Part shown: one piece after another, positions 1 through 8,907 of the stretch | Numbering within the stretch: the stretch's first letter is position 1 | Layout of the letters: each line of letters starts with the position of its first letter | Source: Deinococcus aquatilis DSM 23025 | GTDB taxonomy: Bacteria > Deinococcota > Deinococci > Deinococcales > Deinococcaceae | Assembly (NCBI RefSeq): GCF_000378445.1 | Contig: NZ_KB899723.1 | Coordinates: 1-59,239 of the forward strand | DNA: 59,239 nucleotides | Direction of reading: 5' to 3' | Program-made: the position numbers and the translations under genes | The notes under the pieces: generated by a model | The model's input: only the letters and a program-made list of their open reading frames with translations | Told to the model about the DNA's origin: nothing | Database searches by the model: none

Positions 1-276
1 AAGCTGGAAAGCACCCACATGACGCTCCACGATCACGTGGAGCGCCTGCTCTGCCTGCTGACCCTGGCGTACGTATGGTGCGTGCTGGTGGGTGTTCTTC
101 AAACGTGCACCATGAAGGTGCACGGTCGGCGAGCCTGGAGTGTCGTGACGCTCGGCCTCCGGAACCTCGTGCGGACATTCGCCCGCATCCATGAGCGTGG
201 GGAGGCGGAAGCCCTTCAACTCATTGGGCTTTTGAAACCCAGCCAGACGCTCAATTCACAAAGTGTCGGGTACTGA
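1..276 (+). pseudogene. C-terminal fragment of IS4-like transposase
   Basis: The frame is open from base 1 and ends with a TGA at 274-276. The translation (LESTHMTLHDHVERLLCLL and onward) resembles the last ~90 residues of Deinococcus IS4-family transposases, where a hydrophobic 'LAYVWCVLVG' helix follows the final catalytic Glu region. The 5' part, with the DDE residues, lies outside the window. The fragment marks the end of an insertion sequence and probably explains why the contig starts here. Confidence 0.6.
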
Positions 277-316
277 GGGCCGTGCTGTGTGGTGCGCCCT
301 TTTTCGTCACCTGCCC

Positions 317-380
317 CAAGACGCGTTGCGTCGGGTGTCTGCAGACGCAAGAAAGCAGACACCCGACGCAACGCGTCTTG
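317..380. repeat. 26 bp perfect inverted repeat (hairpin)
   Basis: Arms 317-342 and 355-380 are perfect reverse complements around a 12 nt loop. The right arm lies within the primase remnant to its right (the stretch encoding DALRRV on the minus strand), so the left arm is an inverted copy of that coding sequence. No T-run follows, so it is not a typical terminator. It sits between an IS end and a truncated gene and may be scar of an inversion or IS-mediated rearrangement. Confidence 0.7.
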
Positions 381-645
381 AAAATTTACCGCTGGTTGGC
401 CACGATCGAACCAAAGATGCCCCCCTTGGCGTGGCGAAGTTGCTCCACGCATCTTTTGACCCAGCAAGAACCACCTCAATGCTCAGGCTGTCATTATTAC
501 CAACCTCGCCTGGGACATTAGCCTGTTCATTGATGTCCAGAATCCAAAGGCCGGTGTCATCTCGCTTCGCGTTGGGAAAAGCGCCTTGGGCACGTCAATG
601 ATCCGGTCTTACCGAGTGCTGCGGATGTCTTCCAGGCTGGGGTTG
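381..645 (-). pseudogene. Remnant of the primase/helicase N-terminus
   Basis: On the minus strand the broken frames read SLEDIRS.., IIDV.KALFP, WFLLGQK and QGGHLWFDRGQPAVNFQDAL. These align in order with the first ~100 residues of the intact primase-like protein at 3891-6563 (VEDIRSALQ, VMDVVKALFP, EQGGMFDLIM, SVDFQGAL). Nucleotide similarity is also visible, for example a shared 'gagtgctgcggatgtc'-type stretch near the start. The copy has a stop codon and at least one frameshift, and ends abruptly at the hairpin at 317-380. It is a truncated, non-functional duplicate next to an IS end. Confidence 0.6.
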
Positions 646-646
646 C

Positions 647-3040
647 TCACAGGATTGTCCGGGTGGCCGGTGGAATGTCTAACCGCGCAAAGGTCTGTAA
701 GAGCCGATCCTCCGGCATAAACTGCCCGTAGTGCTGCTTCACCATCTCAATGCTGTCCAGCAGCATGTTGGCCGCATCTTCAAACTTGCCGGTCGTTTTG
801 AGAATGTGGCAAGCCATTAAGTGACGGAATGCGTGGGGACCGAATGGTCTGAGTCCAACGATACGTAGTCCATAGTGGTAATCGCCATACTCTGAGAGGT
901 ATCGGGCTGTCCATTTCCGGACGAGTGTGTACAGCTCATTACCAGTCAATGCCAGGCCATCTGTGCCTGGGAAAACAGGGCCATTCCCTGGGCAAAGCTG
1001 CGGGCGGTGAACGCGCATGTACTCATCAACCAAAGGTTCAAGGTGTTGAAAAACCTTTGGGGTCTCGCGAAATAGCAGGGCCAAGTCTCGATCTGCATCG
1101 GAACCGAAGATGCTCTTATTTCTCGAATTTTTAAAGTCTTTGGCACGCAGGTACAGACCCCAGTGTTGACCGTCGACATGCCTCAACTCACCGTCGTCTT
1201 TGGCAGTCAGGCTTCGCGCAGTTGTGCGGTAGGTCATGCCGTACCAGTGACTGGCCCGCAGCGGGAGAGCGGCGATCATGCTGATGAGGACGTGGTCCCG
1301 GTACAGCTCCGATTTCTGACGAACAGTAAGTTGGCTGTGCTGCAGCTTGGTTTGCAGTTCATTCCAATTATTAGCAAGCGCTTCCTGGATGAGATCCATC
1401 GGCCTCCCCAGGTCTATCAACGTTTGGATCGGTTCGAAAGGATTCCGGCCCGTTACAATCTCCAGTTCATCTGCGCTTTCGGTGATGAATGAAACCTGCT
1501 TAGCACATTTCATATTCCAGGTATCGCTGGTCTGCTGGGATGCTGCGGGCATGCGGTGCAATAACTCTGGGTGCCCTGCCACCCAACCGTGACCTTCACT
1601 TAGCATGCTGAGACATTGGATGATAAACCTTGCGCTGGTTCCGGTGTCTTGACCATCAGCACGGGCGTTGCGGAACGCTATATATCCCGTAATCAGCTCG
1701 GGCAGGAGGATCAGGCCGAGGGTCAGGTCATCTTTTTGCAGGCCTGCTCCTTTTCGCATTGGATCTAGGGCGTCCGCGGGCAGCAGGCACCAGCCCAAAA
1801 ACGCGGACATTGTCGATCTCCACTGTTGCTCAGTTCCAGCTCGCCATATCTTGTTTTTGTTTTTCTTGCCTTTAGCTATGGAGCCGCGCGTTCGTTTCAT
1901 TTCGCACAGTTCATCGAATTCTTGCTGCAGCCGTGATGGCATTTGGTCTGGCATTAGGGTGTAGCGAATCTGTTGAACCTTGCTGAGCGTGCCGCCATAT
2001 GCTGAGAGGTGGCGCTTATTCGTTACATCATCCACTGCGTCCGAGACCAGCTGGCGTTGTCGTGCGGTTGGTAGGGATGGGAAGTCATCCGGGAGAAACT
2101 TTTTCACTTGTCCACGTATCGCCTTGAATCGTTTCTCAGGCCCCTGCATCGCTGACGGGAAGAGGGATATCGGACAAAATTCTGGGTTGATGCGGGGATT
2201 AAGAAGAACGGATCGACGAGTCAGCGTACCCAATTCAACCTTGAGCAATTCTTCTAGGTGGGTCAGTACTTTGTTAGAAGCAGATTTTTGGCGGCCCGTC
2301 ATTAAGTTAGTTACAAAGCCTCGATGCATACCAAGAGATTCTGTGAGCTCTCTTTCACTGCGTCCGTCTTGCTTCACTAAGTGGGACAATGCTGCGTCCA
2401 GCGTAACGGGCAAACCGTCTGTGCGCTGGCGCTTGGCGACGATGTGCCAGTATTTATTGAGGTACGATTTCGCTGATCTGGAATTTTGATCGGCGTCATA
2501 GTGTTTCTGGATGAACTGTTGAAGAGTCTGTTGGTACTGCCCCGCCAGTTCATGGCCGATCTGATCCACATAGGCTTTTCCTACAAACACCATGAAGCGG
2601 TGCAGTGCGCTGTGGTAAGACGCCAAACTTTTTGGATTCCTAAGCTGTAGGTCACCAGCATTCAGATCGAACAATGTCTGGTAAGTCAGCCCGTTGATAG
2701 AAGACAGCACTACTGGTCTAGAGACTGAGAGTTGCGTCCGAAACGCCGCAGCAGTCGTCAGCCCAACTTTCTGCGCGTATTCTTGAGCGATTTCGCGGAA
2801 TATTGGAAATTTTCTGTTGAGACTTGTAGGCAGGCCAGCTGCAACAAGTAGCGGAAAAATGGCGACTTCTATTCCATATCGACTTGGGAGAGGCGAGCCG
2901 TCCTTGGTATGAGTGTCGAGAAACGCCCGAAATTGAGCAATGCGGTCATGGAAGTGTTGTTGAGACTTAGCTTTATGCTTTGTAGATGCACTTCTGGCGA
3001 CGGAGTCGGTACCAGCCGCCGGGGTACTAGCTAAGGGCAT
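647..3040 (-). CDS. Long tyrosine recombinase with internal helix-turn-helix
   Basis: This 797-residue protein carries a tyrosine recombinase (integrase) catalytic domain at its C-terminus: Arg595 in 'ALPLRASH', Lys634 or 637 in 'LRAKDFKNS', His736-x-x-Arg739 in 'PHAFRH', and nucleophile Tyr771 in 'KQHYGQF'. It should cut and rejoin DNA at specific sites. Typical family members are 300-400 residues, so ~550 extra N-terminal residues are unusual. Residues ~214-273 (SERELTESLGMHRGFVTNLMTGR) look like a Cro/XRE-type helix-turn-helix inside that extension. An AGGAG Shine-Dalgarno 5 nt before the ATG supports the start. It lies downstream of the primase/helicase across 850 bp with several hairpins that might be its sites. 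Possible roles are integration or dimer resolution of the replicon. Confidence 0.75.
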   Translation of the reverse strand: MPLASTPAAGTDSVARSASTKHKAKSQQHFHDRIAQFRAFLDTHTKDGSPLPSRYGIEVAIFPLLVAAGLPTSLNRKFPIFREIAQEYAQKVGLTTAAAFRTQLSVSRPVVLSSINGLTYQTLFDLNAGDLQLRNPKSLASYHSALHRFMVFVGKAYVDQIGHELAGQYQQTLQQFIQKHYDADQNSRSAKSYLNKYWHIVAKRQRTDGLPVTLDAALSHLVKQDGRSERELTESLGMHRGFVTNLMTGRQKSASNKVLTHLEELLKVELGTLTRRSVLLNPRINPEFCPISLFPSAMQGPEKRFKAIRGQVKKFLPDDFPSLPTARQRQLVSDAVDDVTNKRHLSAYGGTLSKVQQIRYTLMPDQMPSRLQQEFDELCEMKRTRGSIAKGKKNKNKIWRAGTEQQWRSTMSAFLGWCLLPADALDPMRKGAGLQKDDLTLGLILLPELITGYIAFRNARADGQDTGTSARFIIQCLSMLSEGHGWVAGHPELLHRMPAASQQTSDTWNMKCAKQVSFITESADELEIVTGRNPFEPIQTLIDLGRPMDLIQEALANNWNELQTKLQHSQLTVRQKSELYRDHVLISMIAALPLRASHWYGMTYRTTARSLTAKDDGELRHVDGQHWGLYLRAKDFKNSRNKSIFGSDADRDLALLFRETPKVFQHLEPLVDEYMRVHRPQLCPGNGPVFPGTDGLALTGNELYTLVRKWTARYLSEYGDYHYGLRIVGLRPFGPHAFRHLMACHILKTTGKFEDAANMLLDSIEMVKQHYGQFMPEDRLLQTFARLDIPPATRTIL

Positions 3041-3616
3041 GATGCTCCTTCACAGAATTTGCCCTGTACCCGACGCAAGGTCTTGATGCACAACGACCTG
3101 ACATCTGGTCAGTTGATCCTGTTATCGTGTATTGAAGTGTACGGGCAGGCCACACAGCATATGGCTGCGAATTCGCAGCCAGTCTGCACGGTTGAATGTG
3201 TAAAAAACAGCCACAAGAAAAATCTGGTGCTTCAGAAAAGGAACAACGGCACACTTGGTGCTTTCCAATTTGAGCCAACATACAAAGGCTGTACAACACG
3301 AAGAAAAAAGGTAGTGGTTCATTGTGCTGTTTGCCTATGGGAAGTGTCCATAACTTGTTCCATAAGATCTGCAGGAAAGACCATGACTTAATTGTCATAG
3401 AACGAGTTTGAGACAAACAGACACAGCACAGAACATTCAAAAACAAATATAGAACACTCAACAACACAACACTAGAAAAGTGCTGGGAGACACTTTCTTC
3501 ACCTAATTGTGTAAAGAGAAGACGATTAAGCCGTTAACCAGAAGCAGGGTCAATTTTTTTTCTTTTTGCGCCCGTTCCTTGTCAAAAATCTTGCACATCC
3601 AGAGTCGTGAGACGCT

Positions 3617-3646
3617 GTTTTGTAGAACATAACGAGTCTACAAAAC
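3617..3646. repeat. 10 bp inverted repeat GTTTTGTAGA/TCTACAAAAC
   Basis: The arms 3617-3626 and 3637-3646 are perfect and separated by 10 nt. The right-arm sequence CTACAAAAC recurs at 3835-3843 beside the third hairpin. Inverted ~10 bp arms with a 6-10 bp spacer are the usual form of a tyrosine-recombinase core site. This is therefore a candidate site for the recombinase encoded just to the left, by position only. Confidence 0.45.
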
Positions 3647-3707
3647 GGCCAAGTTGGAAACAGTGTATTAGTCGACAAAAAATCAGCCAAATATGAGTTT
3701 GCTCAAA

Positions 3708-3731
3708 AAACCCTATGAATTGGTAGGGTTT
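3708..3731 (-). terminator. Probable intrinsic terminator of primase gene
   Basis: An 8 bp perfect stem (AAACCCTA/TAGGGTTT, loop 8 nt) is followed, when read on the minus strand, by a run of T. It lies ~160 bp downstream of the primase/helicase stop codon and upstream of the recombinase promoter region. T-rich sequence also flanks the plus-strand side, so it could work in both directions. Confidence 0.5.
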
Positions 3732-3808
3732 GGGTTTTGTTTTGTAAGCATAGAGAAAAATCTCCCTAAACTCTGTGTGAGGCGCAATTCTGTTTTTTGC
3801 TACGGAGG

Positions 3809-3835
3809 GTACCGATGATTTTAGATCATCGGTAC
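3809..3835. repeat. 11 bp inverted repeat GTACCGATGAT/ATCATCGGTAC
   Basis: The arms are perfect with a 5 nt loop, 56 bp after the primase/helicase stop codon. Read on the minus strand there is no strong T-run directly after it, so it may be an RNA-stabilising hairpin, a weak terminator or a protein-binding site. Confidence 0.5.
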
Positions 3836-3890
3836 TACAAAACATGCGCTGGGCGCAATAATTTTAGTTTCCCGCGATCTATGGTCAGTT

Positions 3891-6563
3891 TTAGTTGAAT
3901 TTGCCCACCTGAGTGCCATGTTTTTCAATCTGCGCCATCTTTGTTTCCTGAAAACTGCAAAAGGCGCTATATGGACATGATAGGCACTGAACTTGGCAGT
4001 ACTCCAGGACCCCAAGGGGTTCGGCTATCACTGCAACACCCTCGGCCTGCAGAGCCCTCAGAGTTTCAGCCACAAATCCTGGTTCCAATGCATATGTCCG
4101 AATTTGTTGGCCCCAGAGTCGAGGGCGTCCGTCTGGCCGTACCGGGTCAATGACCATCATCATGCGTAATTGGCGGCCCACCCAACGCGGTTCCTGCCAT
4201 TTAGGATTTTTAGTGGTCGAACTCATCCCCCAAGGAGTGCTGCCCGTGATGCGGCGCATTTCAAATTCCAGTTGCGGCATAGCGATGGCGTCTCGGTAGC
4301 CCTGACGAATCAGCTCCTTGACCGCTCTCTCCAGCACTTCCACACTACTCTCCACCGGCTCGGGGACCACTTCCTGCATCTGGAGAGCTGATGCCAGACG
4401 TCCCGCAAAGACAGGCTCGTCCATGAACGCTGCGAGCAGTCGGAGCGGCGCGGTGATTTCCTCCTGGCGCTCATCGTGGCGTTTGTACTGCTGCTGGTAG
4501 AGTGCGTCAATGTCGCGGGCCTGCTCCATTGCCCATATATGCAGGTTGTTCCGGAGATCCACCAGTTGCTCCGGACTCAGTTCGGGGGGCCGTGTGTAGT
4601 CACCCAGCCCTTGCCTGCTGATCTTCTTGGTGTAGATCTTCAACATGCGCGACCCGAGAATCGCGTCGGCGCCCTCCGTGTTGTTGATGATCTTCACGCC
4701 GTAAAAGTTCAACTCTTCCAACCGCATGGTCTTGGTATTCGTCCACTTTTTCTTCGCGGTGGCCTTCTTGTACGACACTTTTAACTGCTGCACCAACTCG
4801 CCGTAATCACTCTTGTTCTTGGTGATGGAGCCGATGCCTTCCAGGTCGTCAATCACCGCAAGGCCACCGGCGCTATCAAGAGCACGCGCGACCGAGGCCG
4901 CGCTGGTTTGCCCGTTGAGGATGACGGCGTTGCAGCTCAATTCCGCGATGGCCGCGCCGAGTTCGCTTTTGCCCGACCCCGCCATTCCCATCACCAACAC
5001 CAGCGGGACGGCCTCGAAAATCGACTGGACGTAGCTGGTGACCGCCACGTAGGTCAGGATCGCAAAGTCGTGATCGTAAGGGAGGATGACCTTGGCGCGC
5101 AGGTGCTGGTCGATCTGTGTCAGCAGCTGCGCAGGCGTCAGGGTCAGGGCGCTCCGGTTCAGCCTCCGGGCCGCCGAAAAGCGGGTAATGGCATTCGTGG
5201 TGAAGGTTGACAGCAGCGGATTGGCTGACGGCATCTTGGTGAGGATGGTGCCGTCGTCCAGAGCCAGCATCCAGTCTGCGCGGGGTGTCCCGGGTTCTGC
5301 CCATAGGTACTCCGCTTTGCAGATCGTCCCGTCGCTCCGCAATACCTGGTCACGCCAACGTAGGGAGCGCCGACCATCGACTGTTCGGCTCTCCCCAGAC
5401 CGGAAGGGGTAGTAGAGGTAGCCGTTGACGAACGCCCGGCTGAGATCGACTGGAGCAACCTGGAAGGTGCCGTCTTCGTCAGGGACCACCGAGACGACCG
5501 AGGTTTCTGTGACCCGCGGCGCGGTCACCGGGGCGTCCTGAAGCAGCGCCTGGAATTCAACGACTGTCCCGCCACCGTTGAAAAACTCTGTCCAGTCTTT
5601 GCCGCGGCCTTCCGGCACCCGGACGCGCTGCACGTCCCGAAGAGCGTGCTCGCGGACACGCAGGGCCATCAAGTCGCCAGCCTCGTCCGCGCCTTGTCCC
5701 ACATAGACAGCGTCCCACGACGCCCAAAAGGCAGGTGCCCGCCATTCCTCTGGAATGACGCTGCCGTGCGTGGGGCTGATGATGCATAGGCGTGCGGCCA
5801 GGGGGGTGCCCTGTACGGCCTGCCAAAGTCTCCAGCCGTCCTGAGCACCCTCACAGATCAGCAGGCTCTGCCGTCCAGTGCTCGGGGTCACCCAGTATGT
5901 GCTGGGCTCACCCGACGCCCAGTCTCCTTTCTTCTTGCCACCGCTGGTCACGTCCGGAATCCAGGAGCGCAGGAACCGTGAACGCGCCTGACCCGCGCTG
6001 TCCAACTGCGGAAAGCTCAGCGCATCGTGGTACACCACTTTCCCGCTGGCTTTGGCCGTATATGAAGTGAGGCCCAGTTGGAAATGGGCAATAGTTTCCT
6101 GGGTCAGGCCGCACTGCGCTCCTCTCAAGTAAGCCTGCGCTTCAGGCTGCTGCATCAGCCGCCGTTTGTTGGCGTCCAGTGCCCTGGGATTGGCCGTATC
6201 GTGCAGCACGCCCTCTTTCGTCTTTGGCCCAGAGAATGACCGGATGGGCATGGGTCGGCCCACGAACTCGCAGGCCCACTGCAGCGCGCCCTGAAAATCC
6301 ACGCTCCGGCTGGCCATGATCAAGTCGAACATCCCGCCCTGTTCGCCGGTGCCGACGTCATGCCACAGGCCTTGCGCCCCCGCACGAACCACTTCAATGA
6401 TCAGGCCAGTGCTGATCTGCCCTGCGACGGTGACCTGCTCACTGACATTCGGTACCCGGAGGGTAGTGCCTTCCCGCTTCGCATCGGGAAAGAGAGCTTT
6501 GACCACGTCCATGACCCGTTCTTGGAGAGCGCTGCGGATGTCCTCGACAGTGGGCCCACTCAC
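3891..6563 (-). CDS. Primase/helicase-type replication protein
   Basis: The protein (~890 residues) combines primase-like and helicase-like parts. Near residue 240, 'LLICEGAQDGWRLW' fits the TOPRIM glutamate motif and 'GQGADEAGDLMA' (~294-303) the following acidic motif. Around residue 530, 'GMAGSGKS' is a Walker A P-loop, with 'LAVIDDLEG' (~572-580) as Walker B. The C-terminus has a Cys cluster (CQVQCLSCPYSAFC) that may bind metal or Fe-S. This resembles primase-helicase proteins of phages and plasmids that prime and unwind replicon DNA. The frame opens at a GTG at 6575. I prefer the GTG at 6563, which has GGAGG 5 nt upstream. The small gene before it ends ~55 bp away on the same strand, suggesting an operon. 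A broken copy of this gene's 5' end lies at 381-645. Confidence 0.7.
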   Translation of the reverse strand: MSGPTVEDIRSALQERVMDVVKALFPDAKREGTTLRVPNVSEQVTVAGQISTGLIIEVVRAGAQGLWHDVGTGEQGGMFDLIMASRSVDFQGALQWACEFVGRPMPIRSFSGPKTKEGVLHDTANPRALDANKRRLMQQPEAQAYLRGAQCGLTQETIAHFQLGLTSYTAKASGKVVYHDALSFPQLDSAGQARSRFLRSWIPDVTSGGKKKGDWASGEPSTYWVTPSTGRQSLLICEGAQDGWRLWQAVQGTPLAARLCIISPTHGSVIPEEWRAPAFWASWDAVYVGQGADEAGDLMALRVREHALRDVQRVRVPEGRGKDWTEFFNGGGTVVEFQALLQDAPVTAPRVTETSVVSVVPDEDGTFQVAPVDLSRAFVNGYLYYPFRSGESRTVDGRRSLRWRDQVLRSDGTICKAEYLWAEPGTPRADWMLALDDGTILTKMPSANPLLSTFTTNAITRFSAARRLNRSALTLTPAQLLTQIDQHLRAKVILPYDHDFAILTYVAVTSYVQSIFEAVPLVLVMGMAGSGKSELGAAIAELSCNAVILNGQTSAASVARALDSAGGLAVIDDLEGIGSITKNKSDYGELVQQLKVSYKKATAKKKWTNTKTMRLEELNFYGVKIINNTEGADAILGSRMLKIYTKKISRQGLGDYTRPPELSPEQLVDLRNNLHIWAMEQARDIDALYQQQYKRHDERQEEITAPLRLLAAFMDEPVFAGRLASALQMQEVVPEPVESSVEVLERAVKELIRQGYRDAIAMPQLEFEMRRITGSTPWGMSSTTKNPKWQEPRWVGRQLRMMMVIDPVRPDGRPRLWGQQIRTYALEPGFVAETLRALQAEGVAVIAEPLGVLEYCQVQCLSCPYSAFCSFQETKMAQIEKHGTQVGKFN

Positions 6564-6620
6564 GAAATCCTCCACGAGGCCTGCAAAATGTCCAATTGTC
6601 CGGAAGGCTGTGTCATTTGC

Positions 6621-7139
6621 TCAAGGAAGAAACGGCAGATGCACGGGCACCTCCACAGCTTGACCTTCACGGATCTCGAATGCCTTGAGCTGAACAGCTT
6701 TGCGGCGTTCTCGGGCTGTTAATACCACCAAAGGCCAGAGCTGCGTAGAGGAATTGACCCGCCAGTGTGCGTGCTGGATCAATGCTTCCACACTCCCCCC
6801 TGTTGGAGCGGTGAGCAGCTTGTCTGAGTGGGAAAACCACAGCCAGCCCAGGTGACGGTACGGGGTATAGCGTTCGATGGCATAGCTATAGCCGCGAACG
6901 CGTCCTCTTAAGTCCAGCTCATTGGCCAAAGAATCTTCCTTTGGGATATACCGGCCAAGAGGATTGCTGGACAGAATTTCCTGAATCCACACCGAGCTGC
7001 CAGAACGGATTCCAATGAGCATCAGATGGGTTCTATGATGTGTCGATCCGTCACTGATGTCGCGGATCTTGCGCGTGGCCTCATCCGAGAACAAAATTTG
7101 TTCCGTATTCAAGGGGGCGAGAATCTTGTTAAAGGACAT
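6621..7139 (-). CDS. Hypothetical protein upstream of primase
   Basis: I do not recognise this 172-residue protein. It is soluble-looking, with no signal peptide or membrane segment, and has several Trp and Arg residues (HLGWLWFSHSDK, AHWRVNSSTQLWPLVVL). It stops ~55 bp before the start of the primase/helicase on the same strand, so the two are probably co-transcribed and it may be a replication accessory. No clear Shine-Dalgarno precedes the ATG. Confidence 0.55.
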   Translation of the reverse strand: MSFNKILAPLNTEQILFSDEATRKIRDISDGSTHHRTHLMLIGIRSGSSVWIQEILSSNPLGRYIPKEDSLANELDLRGRVRGYSYAIERYTPYRHLGWLWFSHSDKLLTAPTGGSVEALIQHAHWRVNSSTQLWPLVVLTARERRKAVQLKAFEIREGQAVEVPVHLPFLP

Positions 7140-7436
7140 CAGAGGTCAAGTGCGATGCTCTACAACACCCGGTTCCAGAGCAGTGACGTGCCTGATGTTG
7201 CGCTTGCCGATTGGCTGAAACACTCCCAACCAACCACATACTGCTGGCGAAACGACCCCAACAGGTTCCCCGAAGCGCAGTGTTCAAACGCAAGCAAACC
7301 GAGCAAGAAGCGTCTTCCATAGCCAAGGCCCTCCTGGCGACCCTGAATCAGCGTAACATAACTTTAATTGATAAGACTTTAATTGTATGTCATCCCCTCG
7401 AATTCACTGCCTTGGGAGAAGAGCGTCCCTACCTCA
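7140..7436. other. Spacer with a direct repeat
   Basis: No firm gene. The sequence ACTTTAATTG occurs twice 15 bp apart (7361-7370 and 7376-7385), in an AT-rich patch upstream of the minus-strand operon, and could be an operator. A plus-strand frame 7211-7510 runs through but overlaps the end of the opposing gene and has no recognisable features. Confidence 0.35.
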
Positions 7437-8507
7437 TTAAAGGTCACCGCTGGAGTTCAGTTGCACGATCCACGAGTGCCCTGGAACGGAGCCTTCCAGC
7501 CGATCCTTGAGCCAGGTCTGCTGCGCTGCGGTGAGGTGAGGCCGCAACCGCACAAAGTCCCGCTGATCCTTAGGCCGCAGAGGTGACCCGGCTCGGCCCG
7601 CCTTGAACAGCAGCACCGCTTCCGGCGTCAGGTACGGCAGCTCGTACGGCCCGTTGAGTCTCGCCTGCTCCAGTGGAAGGGTGACGTCCGGATCCCGGCG
7701 GTACCTCCAGTGTCCGCCGCTCAGGTCGGTGAGCATGAGATCAAGCATCACCACCTCCTGCAAATCCAGGTGCCGCGCATGCACTTGAAAGCTGGGCGGA
7801 TTTAGGGGCGGCACCCAAGGCTGGTACCTCCGGTTTACAGACGCATCCAGACGCCAGCCCAGGTGCTGCAGGTGCTGCTGAAGTTCCGGCTGTTGGTCGC
7901 GGGGCACGATGATGTCCAGGTCATCATGTGGGCGGGTCACGACCCCGACGTGCAGGTCCAGCGCCATGCCGCCTGCGAACATCCACGGCGGGTCCAGAGG
8001 GGCGAGCAGCTGTGCCACAGCACACGCGCGCTGGAAGCCGATGGTTCGGGCGTGATGGGCGGTCGCCCGCTCGCGGAAAATCGTGTCAGCTGCTTCACGC
8101 CCATCGCGCCGGAACACCTGTCCGTACTGTGCAGCGGCCTCCGGGTCGGCGGTTAGTAGGGCAGTCAGGGCGTGCTGGTCGGCACGCCAACCGGTGGTTT
8201 CATTGGGCAGGATCAGGCGCCAGCCCGCCGAGTGGTGCCAATGCGAGCCCTGTGGCTGGTATCCCAGTGTACGAAGTGCCTGCTCCTGAGCAGCAGTGAC
8301 CGTGCCTGGGAGAAGGTCAACATGGAGCTCCGGCACATCGAGATCCTGAAGACCCGGGACGCTACCCGGTCCACCGATTTGGACGTGGAACACTCCATCT
8401 TCGCGGTGGCGTTCAAGGAAATCTCCCAAGGCACTACGCAAGTCGGTCAGGGCCAGTTGCAGGTCAGGCATGCGGGCAGTGTGCCGTGTCGGACTTGGGT
8501 ATTTCAT
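7437..8507 (-). CDS. GrpB-like/nucleotidyltransferase fusion protein
   Basis: The 356-residue protein joins two related folds. Residues ~20-155 look like the GrpB/UPF0157 family: 'IGGPGSVPGLQDLDVPELHVDLL', the 'HHSAGWRLIL' strand and the 'FRERATAHHARTIGF' end. Residues ~165-345 look like an aminoglycoside-2''-adenylyltransferase-type nucleotidyltransferase: 'MFAGGMALDLHVGVVTRPHDDLDIIVP' with Gly179-Gly180 and the acidic pair Asp196/Asp198 expected for metal binding. It probably transfers a nucleotide to a small molecule or protein; the substrate is unknown. An internal Met13 is an alternative start. GrpB domains are often resistance- or nucleotidyltransferase-associated, but drug resistance is not shown here. 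Confidence 0.65.
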   Translation of the reverse strand: MKYPSPTRHTARMPDLQLALTDLRSALGDFLERHREDGVFHVQIGGPGSVPGLQDLDVPELHVDLLPGTVTAAQEQALRTLGYQPQGSHWHHSAGWRLILPNETTGWRADQHALTALLTADPEAAAQYGQVFRRDGREAADTIFRERATAHHARTIGFQRACAVAQLLAPLDPPWMFAGGMALDLHVGVVTRPHDDLDIIVPRDQQPELQQHLQHLGWRLDASVNRRYQPWVPPLNPPSFQVHARHLDLQEVVMLDLMLTDLSGGHWRYRRDPDVTLPLEQARLNGPYELPYLTPEAVLLFKAGRAGSPLRPKDQRDFVRLRPHLTAAQQTWLKDRLEGSVPGHSWIVQLNSSGDL

Positions 8508-8576
8508 CCGTCATTTGGACGGGGCCTGCAGGACGAAACATTCGAGCAGAAACAACTCCCTATCGGCTTGGCACTT

Positions 8577-8840
8577 CTATTCAGGTGGTGTCTTGGTAAT
8601 AGGCTGGGGTTTTGGGTCAAGCAGTTCGCCGGGACGAACTTTGAACGCTTTGGCGAGCTTCTCGATGATATCAATGCCGGTGCTCTGACGGGCCTGCTCA
8701 ATCACGCCGATCTGGTTGCGGTGCAGGTGGGCTTGAGCCGCCAGATCTTCCTGAGACCACCCACGTTCTTGCCGCAGTCGGCGCATGTTGTCTGCCAGAT
8801 GCAGTCGGATTCGGGGAGGCTTGTCAGACACGAACGTCAT
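8577..8840 (-). CDS. XRE-family transcriptional regulator
   Basis: Starting at the ATG at 8840 gives 87 residues with a classic Cro/C1 helix-turn-helix: 'LADNMRRLRQERGWSQEDLAAQAHLHRNQIGVIEQARQSTGIDIIEKLAKAF'. The longer upstream frame (to 9044) overlaps the divergent gene and encodes junk. It binds DNA as a dimer and most likely controls itself and the divergent gene 68 bp away. A TAGTGT box lies ~20 bp upstream. Confidence 0.8.
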   Translation of the reverse strand: MTFVSDKPPRIRLHLADNMRRLRQERGWSQEDLAAQAHLHRNQIGVIEQARQSTGIDIIEKLAKAFKVRPGELLDPKPQPITKTPPE

Positions 8841-8896
8841 GATGTGACCAGCCCTACCCAGAACACTACCGGGGATTCCATGCCACTGTATTCGTG

Positions 8897-8907
8897 TAGT
8901 ATCAATC
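8897..8907 (+). promoter_or_regulatory. -10 box of a probably leaderless promoter
   Basis: TAGTAT at 8897-8902 is followed after 5 nt by the ATG at 8908. This spacing places the transcription start at or near the start codon. It lies in the 67 bp divergent spacer shared with the XRE regulator. Confidence 0.45.

Larger units (their letters stand above)
3041..3890. other. 850 bp AT-richer spacer with three hairpins
   Basis: No convincing gene is seen. A 110-codon plus-strand frame from 3059 has no recognisable motif and a weak start. The spacer is noticeably AT-rich compared with the flanking genes. Its right half carries three separate inverted repeats (3617-3646, 3708-3731, 3809-3835), and the sequence CTACAAAAC occurs in two of them. 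It separates the primase/helicase stop from the recombinase start, so it may hold the terminator of the former, the promoter of the latter, and possibly recombination sites. Confidence 0.5.

Noticed and set aside
1316..1330. TTTCTGACGAACAG in the recombinase gene as another TTCTG element
   Set aside because: Only a single TTCTGAC core inside coding sequence; lacks the second unit seen in the seven spacer elements.
3059..3391. 110-codon frame in the recombinase-primase spacer
   Set aside because: Non-ATG start, no motif, Cys-rich random-looking composition and overlap with likely regulatory repeats.
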